In this document: positions 1 through 5,647 of the stretch, piece after piece
How the letters are laid out: each line of letters opens with the position of its first letter
Numbering within the stretch: position 1 is the stretch's first letter
NCBI GenBank assembly: GCA_900320765.1
Contig: ONTN01000038.1
Location: 1-9,664, forward strand
DNA length: 9,664 bases
Direction: 5' to 3'
From: an uncultured Eubacteriales bacterium
Lineage (GTDB): Bacteria; Bacillota; Clostridia; Oscillospirales; Oscillospiraceae
Translations under genes and position numbers: made by a program
The notes under the pieces: model-generated
Told to the model about the DNA's origin: nothing
Databases searched by the model: none
What the model saw: only the letters and a program-made list of their open reading frames with translations

Positions 1-51
1 CAGCAGGGCTTTCCCGGCCTGAGCGGCATCGGAGAGATGGCGGCAGATTAG
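1..51. other. Left-edge remnant, coding strand unresolved
   Basis: The first 51 bases hold two weak possibilities. On the plus strand, frame 1 gives a 16-residue tail (ending GIGEMAAD) closed by TAG at 49-51, which could be the 3' end of a gene upstream of pgk. On the minus strand an open frame reading NELICRHLSDAAQAGKALL runs off the edge, preceded by a possible GTG. Neither matches the C-terminus of glyceraldehyde-3-phosphate dehydrogenase, the usual upstream neighbour of pgk. The other end of the window looks chimeric, so this end may not be native either. No product is proposed. Confidence 0.2.
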
Positions 52-76
52 CTCGTTTACCACTGAAAAATATAAT

Positions 77-83
77 AAAGGAG
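77..83 (+). promoter_or_regulatory. Ribosome binding site of pgk
   Basis: AAAGGAG lies 9 bases upstream of the ATG at 93 and fixes that start. The pgk frame is open further upstream to the window edge, so the site decides the start. No convincing promoter is seen between the left edge and this site. Confidence 0.8.
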
Positions 84-92
84 CGATTTATC

Positions 93-1367
93 ATGAACTA
101 TGCAAAGAAATCCGTAAAGGACGTTGACGTAGCCGGCAAGAAGGTACTCCTTCGCTGCGACTTTAACGTACCCACCAAGGACGGCGTTATCACGAGCGAC
201 AAGCGCATCGTAGCCGCCCTGCCGACAATCAAGTACCTCCTTGATAACGGCGCCGCCGTTATCGCCTGCAGCCATATGGGCAAGCCTATCGCCACCTACG
301 ACGCTTACGTTAAGAAGCAGACCGAGAAGGGCACCGCTCCCGAGAAGATCACCGAGGAAGCCTGGCAGAAGTCCCTCAAGAAGCTCAGCCTCAAGCCCGT
401 AGCCGCCCGCCTTTCCGAGCTCCTCGGCATCGAGGTCAAGATGGCGTCCGACGTAGTTGGCGAGAGCGCAAAGGCCCTTGCCGCCGAGCTCAAGCCCGGC
501 GAGCTTATGCTCCTTGAGAACCTCCGCTATGAGAAGGGCGAGACCAAGAATAACCCCGACCTCGCCAAGGCTCTCGCTTCCATGGCCGAGCTCTACGTTT
601 CCGATGCTTTCGGAACCGTTCATCGCGCACACGCTTCCACCGCCGGCGTAGCCGACTATCTCCCCGCCGTCTGCGGCTTCCTTATCGAGAAGGAGATCGG
701 TATTATGGGCAAGGCTCTTGCCGATCCCGAGCGTCCCTTCGTCGCCATCCTCGGCGGCGCAAAGGTCTCCGATAAGCTCAACGTTATCTCTAACCTCCTT
801 GAGAAGGTCGATACCCTCATCATCGGCGGCGGTATGGCTTATACCTTCCTTGCCGCTAAGGGCTACGGCGTTGGCACCAGCCTTCTCGATTCCGAGAAGC
901 TTGACTACTGCAAGGAGATGATGGCGAAGGCCGAGGAGAAGGGCGTAAAGCTTCTCCTGCCGATCGACACCGTTATCGCTAAGAGCTTCCCCGATCCTAT
1001 CGACGGACCCATCGACGTTGAGACCGTTCCCTCCAATGAGATTCCCGATGATATGATGGGCCTTGATATCGGCGAGAAGACCCGCGAGCTCTTTGCCGAG
1101 GCTGCCAAGAGCGCCAAGACCGTCGTATGGAACGGACCTATGGGCGTATTCGAGAATCCCACCCTTGCGAAGGGTACCATCGCCGTCGCTCAGGCTCTTG
1201 CCGATTCCGAGGCCACCACCATCGTAGGAGGCGGAGATTCCGCCGCTGCCTGCGAGCAGCTCGGCTTTGCCGATAAGATCACACACATCTCCACCGGCGG
1301 CGGAGCCAGCCTTGAGTTCCTTGAGGGCAAGGAGCTTCCGGGCGTAGCCGCTCTCCTTGATAAATAA
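93..1367 (+). CDS. pgk: Phosphoglycerate kinase
   Basis: A cytoplasmic glycolytic enzyme that transfers phosphate from 1,3-bisphosphoglycerate to ADP, giving 3-phosphoglycerate and ATP. The N-terminal substrate domain shows LLRCDFNVP (residues 19-27; D23 and N25 contact substrate), R38, and SHMGKP (60-65, normally SHLGRP). The C-terminal nucleotide domain shows GGAKVSDK (about 221-228), NGPMGVFE (about 347-354), the GGGDS phosphate loop (about 379-383) and a late GGGAS. At 424 residues it is longer than the usual ~390-400. The excess is a Lys/Glu-rich insertion of about 30 residues at 66-97, between SHMGKP and LSLKPVAARL. Similar insertions occur in some gut Clostridia, as far as I recall. 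All key motifs are intact, so it should be active. It is the first gene of a pgk-tpiA-gpmA cluster. Codon use is strongly biased (GAG, AAG, GCC, CTC/CTT), as expected for a highly expressed gene. Confidence 0.98.
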   Translation: MNYAKKSVKDVDVAGKKVLLRCDFNVPTKDGVITSDKRIVAALPTIKYLLDNGAAVIACSHMGKPIATYDAYVKKQTEKGTAPEKITEEAWQKSLKKLSLKPVAARLSELLGIEVKMASDVVGESAKALAAELKPGELMLLENLRYEKGETKNNPDLAKALASMAELYVSDAFGTVHRAHASTAGVADYLPAVCGFLIEKEIGIMGKALADPERPFVAILGGAKVSDKLNVISNLLEKVDTLIIGGGMAYTFLAAKGYGVGTSLLDSEKLDYCKEMMAKAEEKGVKLLLPIDTVIAKSFPDPIDGPIDVETVPSNEIPDDMMGLDIGEKTRELFAEAAKSAKTVVWNGPMGVFENPTLAKGTIAVAQALADSEATTIVGGGDSAAACEQLGFADKITHISTGGGASLEFLEGKELPGVAALLDK

Positions 1368-1384
1368 TTTCGCTCTTAACTTTG

Positions 1385-1414
1385 CGAGGGCGGCCGACCG
1401 CCGCCCTCGGATTT
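1385..1414 (+). terminator. Hairpin after pgk, possible weak terminator
   Basis: A perfect 9-bp stem (CGAGGGCGG with CCGCCCTCG, 1385-1393 and 1401-1409) has a 7-base loop, starting 17 bases after the pgk stop. Only GATTTA follows instead of a long T run, so it may act as a partial terminator or a 3'-end mRNA stabiliser that lets some transcripts continue into tpiA. Confidence 0.55.
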
Positions 1415-1421
1415 AACTTAA

Positions 1422-1450
1422 AGCTTACCGAACAGTCGGTTTAATATAAT
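1422..1450 (+). promoter_or_regulatory. Candidate tpiA promoter with embedded inverted repeat
   Basis: A perfect TATAAT (1445-1450) stands 20 bases before the tpiA ATG. Just upstream is an inverted repeat, ACCGA-ACAG-TCGGT (1427-1440), which would fall in the spacer of such a promoter, an operator-like position. The -35 region is poor (AGCTTA at 1422-1427), and the implied transcript start would leave a very short leader. The inverted repeat plus the following TTTAATAT could instead be a second weak terminator. Confidence 0.25.
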
Positions 1451-1469
1451 AGAAAGAAGTGTTTCAGCC

Positions 1470-2243
1470 ATGAACAGAAAATACCGCAAGACGATTATCG
1501 CCGGAAACTGGAAGATGAATATGCTCCCCAGCCAGGTCAAGACTTTTGCTGACGAGCTCAAGGCCGTATCCCCCCGCGCCAAGTGGTGCGAGACCGTTAT
1601 CTGCGCGCCTTATGTTGATCTTACAGCCGCAATCAAGGCTTTTAAGGAGCTCCGTATCTCCGTCGGCGCTGAGAACCTTAATGAGAACGAGAAGGGAGCC
1701 TATACCGGCGAGGTAGCTGCGAATATGCTTGTAGACCTCGGCGTCAAGTACGTCATCATCGGCCACTCCGAGAGAAGACAGTATTACGGCGAGACCGATT
1801 TTTCCGTAAATAAGAAGGTCCACGCCGCCCTTGAGGCAGGACTCCAGCCTATCGTCTGCGTTGGCGAGAGCCTTGAGGAGCGCGAGATGGGCATTACCCT
1901 TGAGAGGATCAATCTCCAGGTCAAGGCCGCTCTCTCCGGCGTATCCGCCGAGAAGATGCGCCGGGTAGTTATCGCTTACGAGCCCATCTGGGCCATAGGC
2001 ACCGGCCGCACCGCCACCGCCGAGCAGGCCGGAGAGGTCTGCGGCGCTATCCGCGGCGTTATCCGCGATCTTTACGGCGCCCGTATCGCCCGCGCCGTCA
2101 CTATCCAGTACGGCGGCTCCATGAACGACAAGAACGCCGCAGAGCTTCTTGCCCAGCCCGATATCGACGGCGGCCTCATCGGCGGCGCCAGCCTTGTGCC
2201 CGCGAAGTTCGCCGCGATCATAGCTGCCGCAAATCAGGAATAA
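1470..2243 (+). CDS. tpiA: Triose-phosphate isomerase
   Basis: A cytoplasmic TIM-barrel enzyme that interconverts dihydroxyacetone phosphate and glyceraldehyde 3-phosphate. At 257 residues it has the normal family length. Visible active-site elements are AGNWKMN (11-17; N13 and K15), electrophilic H99 in IIGHSERR, catalytic base E171 in AYEPIWAIGTG, the loop-6 lid that follows, and the phosphate-gripping YGGSM and GGASL near the end. Two small departures from the commonest motifs are WAIGTGRTAT (R180 where Lys is usual) and GAENLNENEKGAYTGE (where GAQNMH is usual). Both seem tolerable. The start at 1470 is preceded by a purine-rich but weak site (AAAGAAG, 1453-1459), poorer than those of its neighbours. 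It lies 102 bases after pgk and 22 bases before gpmA, so tpiA and gpmA are surely co-transcribed. Confidence 0.98.
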   Translation: MNRKYRKTIIAGNWKMNMLPSQVKTFADELKAVSPRAKWCETVICAPYVDLTAAIKAFKELRISVGAENLNENEKGAYTGEVAANMLVDLGVKYVIIGHSERRQYYGETDFSVNKKVHAALEAGLQPIVCVGESLEEREMGITLERINLQVKAALSGVSAEKMRRVVIAYEPIWAIGTGRTATAEQAGEVCGAIRGVIRDLYGARIARAVTIQYGGSMNDKNAAELLAQPDIDGGLIGGASLVPAKFAAIIAAANQE

Positions 2244-2252
2244 TTATACATT

Positions 2253-2258
2253 AAGGAG
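2253..2258 (+). promoter_or_regulatory. Ribosome binding site of gpmA
   Basis: AAGGAG lies 7 bases before the ATG at 2266, within the short tpiA-gpmA gap. It sets the gpmA start and supports co-transcription, since there is no room for a separate promoter. Confidence 0.85.
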
Positions 2259-2265
2259 AAATACA

Positions 2266-3012
2266 ATGACTAAACTTGTACTTGTACGTCATGGCGAGAG
2301 CGAATGGAATAAGCTCAACCTCTTCACCGGCTGGACCGACGTTGAGCTGAGCGACAAGGGCAGGGAGGAGGCCAAGGCCGCCGGCCGCGTCCTTAAGGAG
2401 AACGGATACGATTTCGACGTCTGCTACACCTCTTACCTCAAACGCGCTATCCACACCCTGAACATCGCCCTTGACGAGATGGACAGAGCGTGGCTCCCCG
2501 TTATAAAGAGCTGGAAGCTCAACGAGCGCCATTACGGCGCCCTTCAGGGCCTTAATAAGGCTGAGACCGCCGAGAAGTACGGAGAGGAGCAGGTCAAGAT
2601 CTGGCGCCGCAGCTTCGACGTCAAGCCCCCCGCACTCGACGAGAACGACGAACGCAGCGCCACGAAGCAGGCGATGTTCCGCGACGTTCCCAAGGAGCTC
2701 CTTCCCGCGAACGAGAGCCTTGAGACCACCGTTGAGCGCGTAGTCCCCTTCTTTGAAGAGGTCATCAAGAAGGATATGGAGGCCGGCAAGCGCGTTATCA
2801 TCGCCGCCCACGGAAATTCCCTCCGCGCCCTCGTTAAGTATTTCGACAATCTCACGAGCGACGAGATCATCGGCGTTAATATTCCGACCGGCACACCGCT
2901 CGTATATGAGTTTGACGATAACTTTAAGGCCGTCAACCACTACTATCTCGGCGATCAGGACGCCATCAACGCCAAGATGCAGGCCGTTGCCAATCAGGGC
3001 AAGAAGCAGTAA
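2266..3012 (+). CDS. gpmA: 2,3-bisphosphoglycerate-dependent phosphoglycerate mutase
   Basis: A cytoplasmic glycolytic enzyme that interconverts 3- and 2-phosphoglycerate through a phosphohistidine intermediate. The 248-residue length is typical of the dPGM class of the histidine phosphatase superfamily. Key residues are phospho-acceptor H9 in the LVRHGESEWN motif, TGWTDVELSDKG (21-32), R60, the acid/base E87 in NERHYG, LQGLNK (93-98), and the second histidine H182 in AAHGNSLRALVKY. The long insert between the two histidines separates dPGM from small phosphatase relatives. It is the last gene of the glycolytic cluster and is followed by a strong terminator. Enolase, often next in Clostridia clusters, is absent here. 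Many Clostridia use the unrelated Mn-dependent GpmI instead, so the cofactor-dependent form is a small lineage marker. Confidence 0.97.
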   Translation: MTKLVLVRHGESEWNKLNLFTGWTDVELSDKGREEAKAAGRVLKENGYDFDVCYTSYLKRAIHTLNIALDEMDRAWLPVIKSWKLNERHYGALQGLNKAETAEKYGEEQVKIWRRSFDVKPPALDENDERSATKQAMFRDVPKELLPANESLETTVERVVPFFEEVIKKDMEAGKRVIIAAHGNSLRALVKYFDNLTSDEIIGVNIPTGTPLVYEFDDNFKAVNHYYLGDQDAINAKMQAVANQGKKQ

Positions 3013-3033
3013 GCTTAGCTGAATATTCATTTT

Positions 3034-3064
3034 GCCGCCCGTTTTTTTAAACGGGCGGTATTAT
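3034..3064 (+). terminator. Intrinsic terminator after gpmA
   Basis: A perfect 10-bp stem (CCGCCCGTTT, 3035-3044, with AAACGGGCGG, 3049-3058) has a TTTT loop and is followed by the T/A-rich TATTATTAT. It starts 22 bases after the gpmA stop and closes the glycolytic cluster. The A-rich and T-rich flanks of the stem would also permit some termination from the other side. Confidence 0.88.
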
Positions 3065-3123
3065 TATGCAAATTGTTTAATACTTTGCCGCAATAAAGCA
3101 GAAAATTTATTCATTGTTGACCT

Positions 3124-3152
3124 TGCACAAACGAATGGAATAATTATATAAT
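3124..3152 (+). promoter_or_regulatory. Candidate promoter of the amino acid ABC operon
   Basis: A consensus -10 TATAAT (3147-3152) is spaced 17 bases from a weak -35 TTGCAC (3124-3129). A better TTGACC (3117-3122) lies 24 bases upstream, too far for the same -10. The implied start near 3159 leaves a leader of about 40 bases, too short for a riboswitch. The weak -35 beside the repeated box described at 3139-3178 suggests regulated expression. Confidence 0.5.
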
Positions 3153-3180
3153 TACATCACGCAAGAACAAATAATTATTC
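3138..3180. repeat. Paired AT-rich box at the ABC operon promoter
   Basis: GAATAATTAT (3138-3147) and ATAATTATTC (3171-3180) are perfect inverted copies. Because ATAATTAT is itself palindromic, AATAATTAT also occurs twice in direct orientation 31 bases apart, about three helical turns. One copy overlaps the -10 and the other lies just past the likely transcript start, as expected for a repressor or Lrp/CodY-like site. The same AT-rich string also occurs by chance at the tpiA stop, which lowers its weight. Confidence 0.35.
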
Positions 3181-3186
3181 AGAAAT

Positions 3187-3190
3187 GAGG
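3187..3190 (+). promoter_or_regulatory. Ribosome binding site of the binding protein gene
   Basis: GAGG within ATGAGGAAG sits 7 bases upstream of the ATG at 3198, which opens directly into a lipoprotein signal peptide. Confidence 0.7.
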
Positions 3191-3197
3191 AAGAAAA

Positions 3198-3998
3198 ATG
3201 AATAAAATATCAAAGCTTATTTGCGCGATACTCGTTGTTGCCATGGCGCTGGCTCTCGCGGCCTGCGGAAGCAGCAAGGTAAATCTCCAGATCCTTGATA
3301 CGGAGTACGCCCTTGAGGATTATGCGATCGCCGTTTCCAAGGAGAACACGGAGCTTTTAGGCAACATCAACGCGGCTCTTAAGGAGCTCGAGGCTAACGG
3401 CACCAAGAAGGCTATCGTAGACAAGTACATATCCGGTGTTGAGCACAGCCTCAAGTTCCAGGAGAACGTCGCTGCTGACGCTCCGACCCTCACGATGGCT
3501 ACCAACGCCGCCTTCCCTCCGTACGAGTACTATGAGGGCGGCAAGATCGTCGGAATAGACGCTGAGATGGCCGCCGCTATCGCCGATATCCTCGGAATGA
3601 AGCTGGTTATTGAGGATACCGAGTTCGGCTCCATCGTAGGCGGAGTTCAGAGCGGCAAGTACGATATCGGTATGGCCGGTATGTCCGTTACCGAGGAGAG
3701 AATGCAGAGCGTCAACTTCTCCGATACCTACGCTACCGGAATCCAGTCTGTAATCGTCAAAGAGGGAAGCAGCATCAAGAGCGTCGACGATCTTTATGCT
3801 GACGGCGCGACCTACGTGGTCGGAGTTCAGCAGGATACCACCGGAGACATCTACTGCACCGGCGATTTCGGCGAGGAGAGAGTGATCCGCTTTGCGAAGG
3901 GCGCTGACGCTGTTCAGGCCCTCGTGACCGGCAAGGTCGACTGCGTTATCATCGATAACGAGCCCGCAAAGAGCTTCGTTGAGGCTAATAATAAGTAA
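3198..3998 (+). CDS. Amino acid ABC transporter binding lipoprotein, apparently circularly permuted
   Basis: The extracellular, membrane-tethered binding protein of a polar amino acid importer (SBP family 3, PF00497 type), 266 residues. The signal peptide ends in lipobox LAAC with lipidated C23. The order of the domain is odd. Residues 29-80 (LQILDTEYALEDYAIAV, then a Lys/Glu-rich helix ending KYISG) are what normally closes this family. A linker (81-96) follows, then the usual beginning, TLTMATNAAFPPYEYYEGG (97-115), GIDAEMAAAIAD, the AGMSVTEER ligand motif (R168) and VIIDNEP (D253, which matches the amino-group-binding Asp of GlnBP). The protein then stops at EANNK, just where the tail would start. 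No remnant of the tail follows the stop. Both ligand-contact halves are present, so it is probably functional. The substrate cannot be told from sequence. It is first of a three-gene operon. The permutation is inferred from remembered family architecture, not from an alignment. Confidence 0.93.
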   Translation: MNKISKLICAILVVAMALALAACGSSKVNLQILDTEYALEDYAIAVSKENTELLGNINAALKELEANGTKKAIVDKYISGVEHSLKFQENVAADAPTLTMATNAAFPPYEYYEGGKIVGIDAEMAAAIADILGMKLVIEDTEFGSIVGGVQSGKYDIGMAGMSVTEERMQSVNFSDTYATGIQSVIVKEGSSIKSVDDLYADGATYVVGVQQDTTGDIYCTGDFGEERVIRFAKGADAVQALVTGKVDCVIIDNEPAKSFVEANNK

Positions 3999-4017
3999 TT
4001 TGATTTCAACTCCGTTC

Positions 4018-4037
4018 GGGCGGCTTTTCAGCCGCCC
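4018..4037 (+). terminator. Intercistronic hairpin between binding protein and permease
   Basis: A perfect 8-bp GC-rich stem (GGGCGGCT with AGCCGCCC) has a TTTC loop, 19 bases after the binding protein stop. AAGCGGCG follows with no T run, so it should not terminate fully. A stem here commonly protects the upstream mRNA, making the binding protein more abundant than permease and ATPase. Confidence 0.55.
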
Positions 4038-4057
4038 AAGCGGCGTATTTATCCCAA

Positions 4058-4064
4058 TGAGGTG
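4058..4064 (+). promoter_or_regulatory. Ribosome binding site of the permease gene
   Basis: TGAGGTG (within AATGAGGTGAAATA) precedes the ATG at 4070 by 5 bases and sets the permease start. Confidence 0.75.
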
Positions 4065-4069
4065 AAATA

Positions 4070-4816
4070 ATGAGCTTTTGGGAAAATTTCAAGGCGGCGT
4101 TCAGGCTCTGCTTTATCGACGATAACAGGTGGGAATTTATTTTAAAGGGTCTCGGCAACACTATAATTATTACCCTTTCCGCCCTCGTAATCGGCATCGC
4201 GATAGGTATAGTCGTCGCAATAGTGCGTTCGACGCATGATAATATAATCAACGAAATGGCGCCGGGCGCTGGAAGGTTCTTCCTAAAAGCGGGCAATTTC
4301 CTTTGCAATCTGTATCTTACTGTTATCAGGGGAACTCCGGTCGTCGTCCAACTTCTTATTATGTACTTCGTTATTCTGCTTTTTGTGCGTGACGGCATAG
4401 TCGTTGCGGCGATAACCTTCGGAATTAACTCCGGCGCTTACGTTGCAGAGATCGTCCGCGGCGGAATAATGAGCATTGACAAGGGACAGTTCGAGGCCGG
4501 GCGCAGCCTCGGCTTCAGCTACGTCAGCACGATGCGGTACATAATTATCCCTCAGACCTTCAAGGCAGTCCTTCCGAGCCTTGCAAACGAGTTTATCGCT
4601 CTCTTAAAGGAGACGAGCGTGGCGGGATATGTCGGTATCGTCGATCTGACAAAGGCGGGCGATATAATAAGGGGCAGGACCTTCCAGGCATTTATGCCGC
4701 TTATTGCCGTCGCTCTCGTTTATCTTGTTCTTGTCATTTTCTTCTCCAAACTTGTCTCAGCCCTTGAAAAGAAGCTGAGAGCCGGGGATAAGAAGTCCGG
4801 AGGTAGTGTGAAATGA
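4070..4816 (+). CDS. Polar amino acid ABC transporter permease (HisM/GlnP type)
   Basis: The integral membrane subunit that forms the translocation path for the amino acid delivered by the upstream lipoprotein. It has 248 residues, a little over the ~220 norm because of a longer loop after the first helix. Hydrophobic segments lie at about 30-52, 91-106, 110-128 and 208-232, with further ones between. The conserved RGTP motif is at 87-90. The EAA coupling loop, EAGRSLGFSYVSTMRYIIIP (142-161), contacts the ATPase, followed by LPSLANEFIALLKETS. The C-terminus is Lys-rich and cytoplasmic. Its last codons overlap the ATPase start in an ATGA junction, showing translational coupling. It would act as a homodimer, since only one permease gene is present. 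Confidence 0.95.
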   Translation: MSFWENFKAAFRLCFIDDNRWEFILKGLGNTIIITLSALVIGIAIGIVVAIVRSTHDNIINEMAPGAGRFFLKAGNFLCNLYLTVIRGTPVVVQLLIMYFVILLFVRDGIVVAAITFGINSGAYVAEIVRGGIMSIDKGQFEAGRSLGFSYVSTMRYIIIPQTFKAVLPSLANEFIALLKETSVAGYVGIVDLTKAGDIIRGRTFQAFMPLIAVALVYLVLVIFFSKLVSALEKKLRAGDKKSGGSVK

Positions 4817-5556
4817 AAAGCGATAAGGTTCTCATTAAGGTAAACGGACTTGAAAAGCATTTTGAGGGAACGATCAAGGCGCTTAACGGAGTTGACTGCG
4901 AGATACACGAGGGAGAGGTCGTCGTCGTAATCGGCCCTTCCGGCTCAGGAAAATCGACCTTCCTTCGCTGCCTGAATCTGCTTGAGCGCCCCACGGGCGG
5001 AAGCGTACTGTTCGACGGAGTGGATATCACCGATAAGACCGTGGATATCGACCTACACAGGCGCAAAATGGGGATGGTCTTCCAGCATTTCAATCTGTTT
5101 CCGAATATGACGATTTTGAAGAATATGACGCTTGCCCCGGTGAAGCTTTTGAAGAAGTCGCAGGATGAGGCTAATCAGCGGGCTATGGAGCTTCTTGACA
5201 GAGTCGGGCTTTCCGACAGGGCTAACGCATACCCGAATCAGCTCTCCGGCGGCCAGAAGCAGAGGATCGCCATAGTCAGGGCTCTTGCCATGGACCCGGA
5301 GGTAATGCTTTTTGACGAGCCGACGAGCGCGCTTGACCCTGAGATGGTCGGAGAAGTTCTCGACGTTATGAAAAGGCTTGCGGCCAATGGTATGACAATG
5401 GTCGTAGTTACCCACGAGATGGGCTTTGCGAGAGAGGTCGGAGACAGAGTGATTTTTATGGACGAGGGACGGATAATCGAAGAGGGAACTCCCGAGGAGA
5501 TATTCTCCGCCCCGAAGTCTGAAAGGCTGAAAAGCTTCCTGAATAAAGTTCTGTAA
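4813..5556 (+). CDS. Polar amino acid ABC transporter ATPase (GlnQ/HisP type)
   Basis: The cytoplasmic ATPase that powers the importer, as a dimer docked on the permease EAA loops. All ABC motifs are intact: Walker A GPSGSGKS (41-48), Q-loop Q91 in MVFQHFNLFPNMT, signature LSGGQ (144-148), Walker B VMLFDE (164-169; E169 is the catalytic glutamate), D-loop SALD (172-175), and switch histidine H201 in VVVTHEMGFA. The FNLFPNMT stretch and the 247-residue length are typical of the polar amino acid transporter subfamily. The ATG at 4813 overlaps the permease stop by four bases (ATGA), so it is translationally coupled. No extra regulatory domain is present, unlike methionine importers. A strong terminator follows. 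The substrate is not determinable here. Confidence 0.97.
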   Translation: MKSDKVLIKVNGLEKHFEGTIKALNGVDCEIHEGEVVVVIGPSGSGKSTFLRCLNLLERPTGGSVLFDGVDITDKTVDIDLHRRKMGMVFQHFNLFPNMTILKNMTLAPVKLLKKSQDEANQRAMELLDRVGLSDRANAYPNQLSGGQKQRIAIVRALAMDPEVMLFDEPTSALDPEMVGEVLDVMKRLAANGMTMVVVTHEMGFAREVGDRVIFMDEGRIIEEGTPEEIFSAPKSERLKSFLNKVL

Positions 5557-5580
5557 CCGAAATGTAATAAAGCTGTAACC

Positions 5581-5610
5581 AAAAAAGAGGGAACTTATCC
5601 CTCTTTTTTT
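5581..5610. terminator. Strong intrinsic terminator after the ABC operon
   Basis: A 12-bp perfect stem (A6GAGGGA, 5581-5592, with TCCCTCT6, 5598-5609) has a 5-base loop and runs into seven Ts. The A run on one side and T run on the other make it potentially bidirectional. It separates the transporter from the DUF4349 gene. Confidence 0.93.
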
Positions 5611-5634
5611 CGTCTAATGAGTATAAGCTAAAAA

Positions 5635-5642
5635 GGGGGAGG
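5635..5642 (+). promoter_or_regulatory. Ribosome binding site of the DUF4349 gene
   Basis: GGGGGAGG lies 5 bases before the ATG at 5648. The region between the preceding terminator and this site is only about 25 bases. A TATAAG at 5622-5627 could be a -10 but has no clear -35, so the promoter is unresolved. Confidence 0.75.
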
Positions 5643-5647
5643 AACAA

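Noticed and set aside
71..76. TATAAT upstream of pgk as its promoter -10
   Set aside because: It abuts the ribosome binding site, so transcription would begin inside or after that site, and no -35 stands at the right distance. It is probably just AT-rich leader.
57..1286. A 409-residue open frame antisense to pgk (and similar antisense frames under tpiA and gpmA)
   Set aside because: These mirror genes with intact catalytic motifs. Their openness follows from the strong codon bias of the glycolytic genes, which avoid sense codons that would be stops on the other strand. The products are low-complexity Leu/Gly-rich and match no family.
3999..4069. A frameshifted missing C-terminal tail of the binding protein after its stop
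   Set aside because: The bases after the stop form the intercistronic stem and the permease ribosome binding site, with no tail-like coding in any frame. The tail segment is instead found at the N-terminus.
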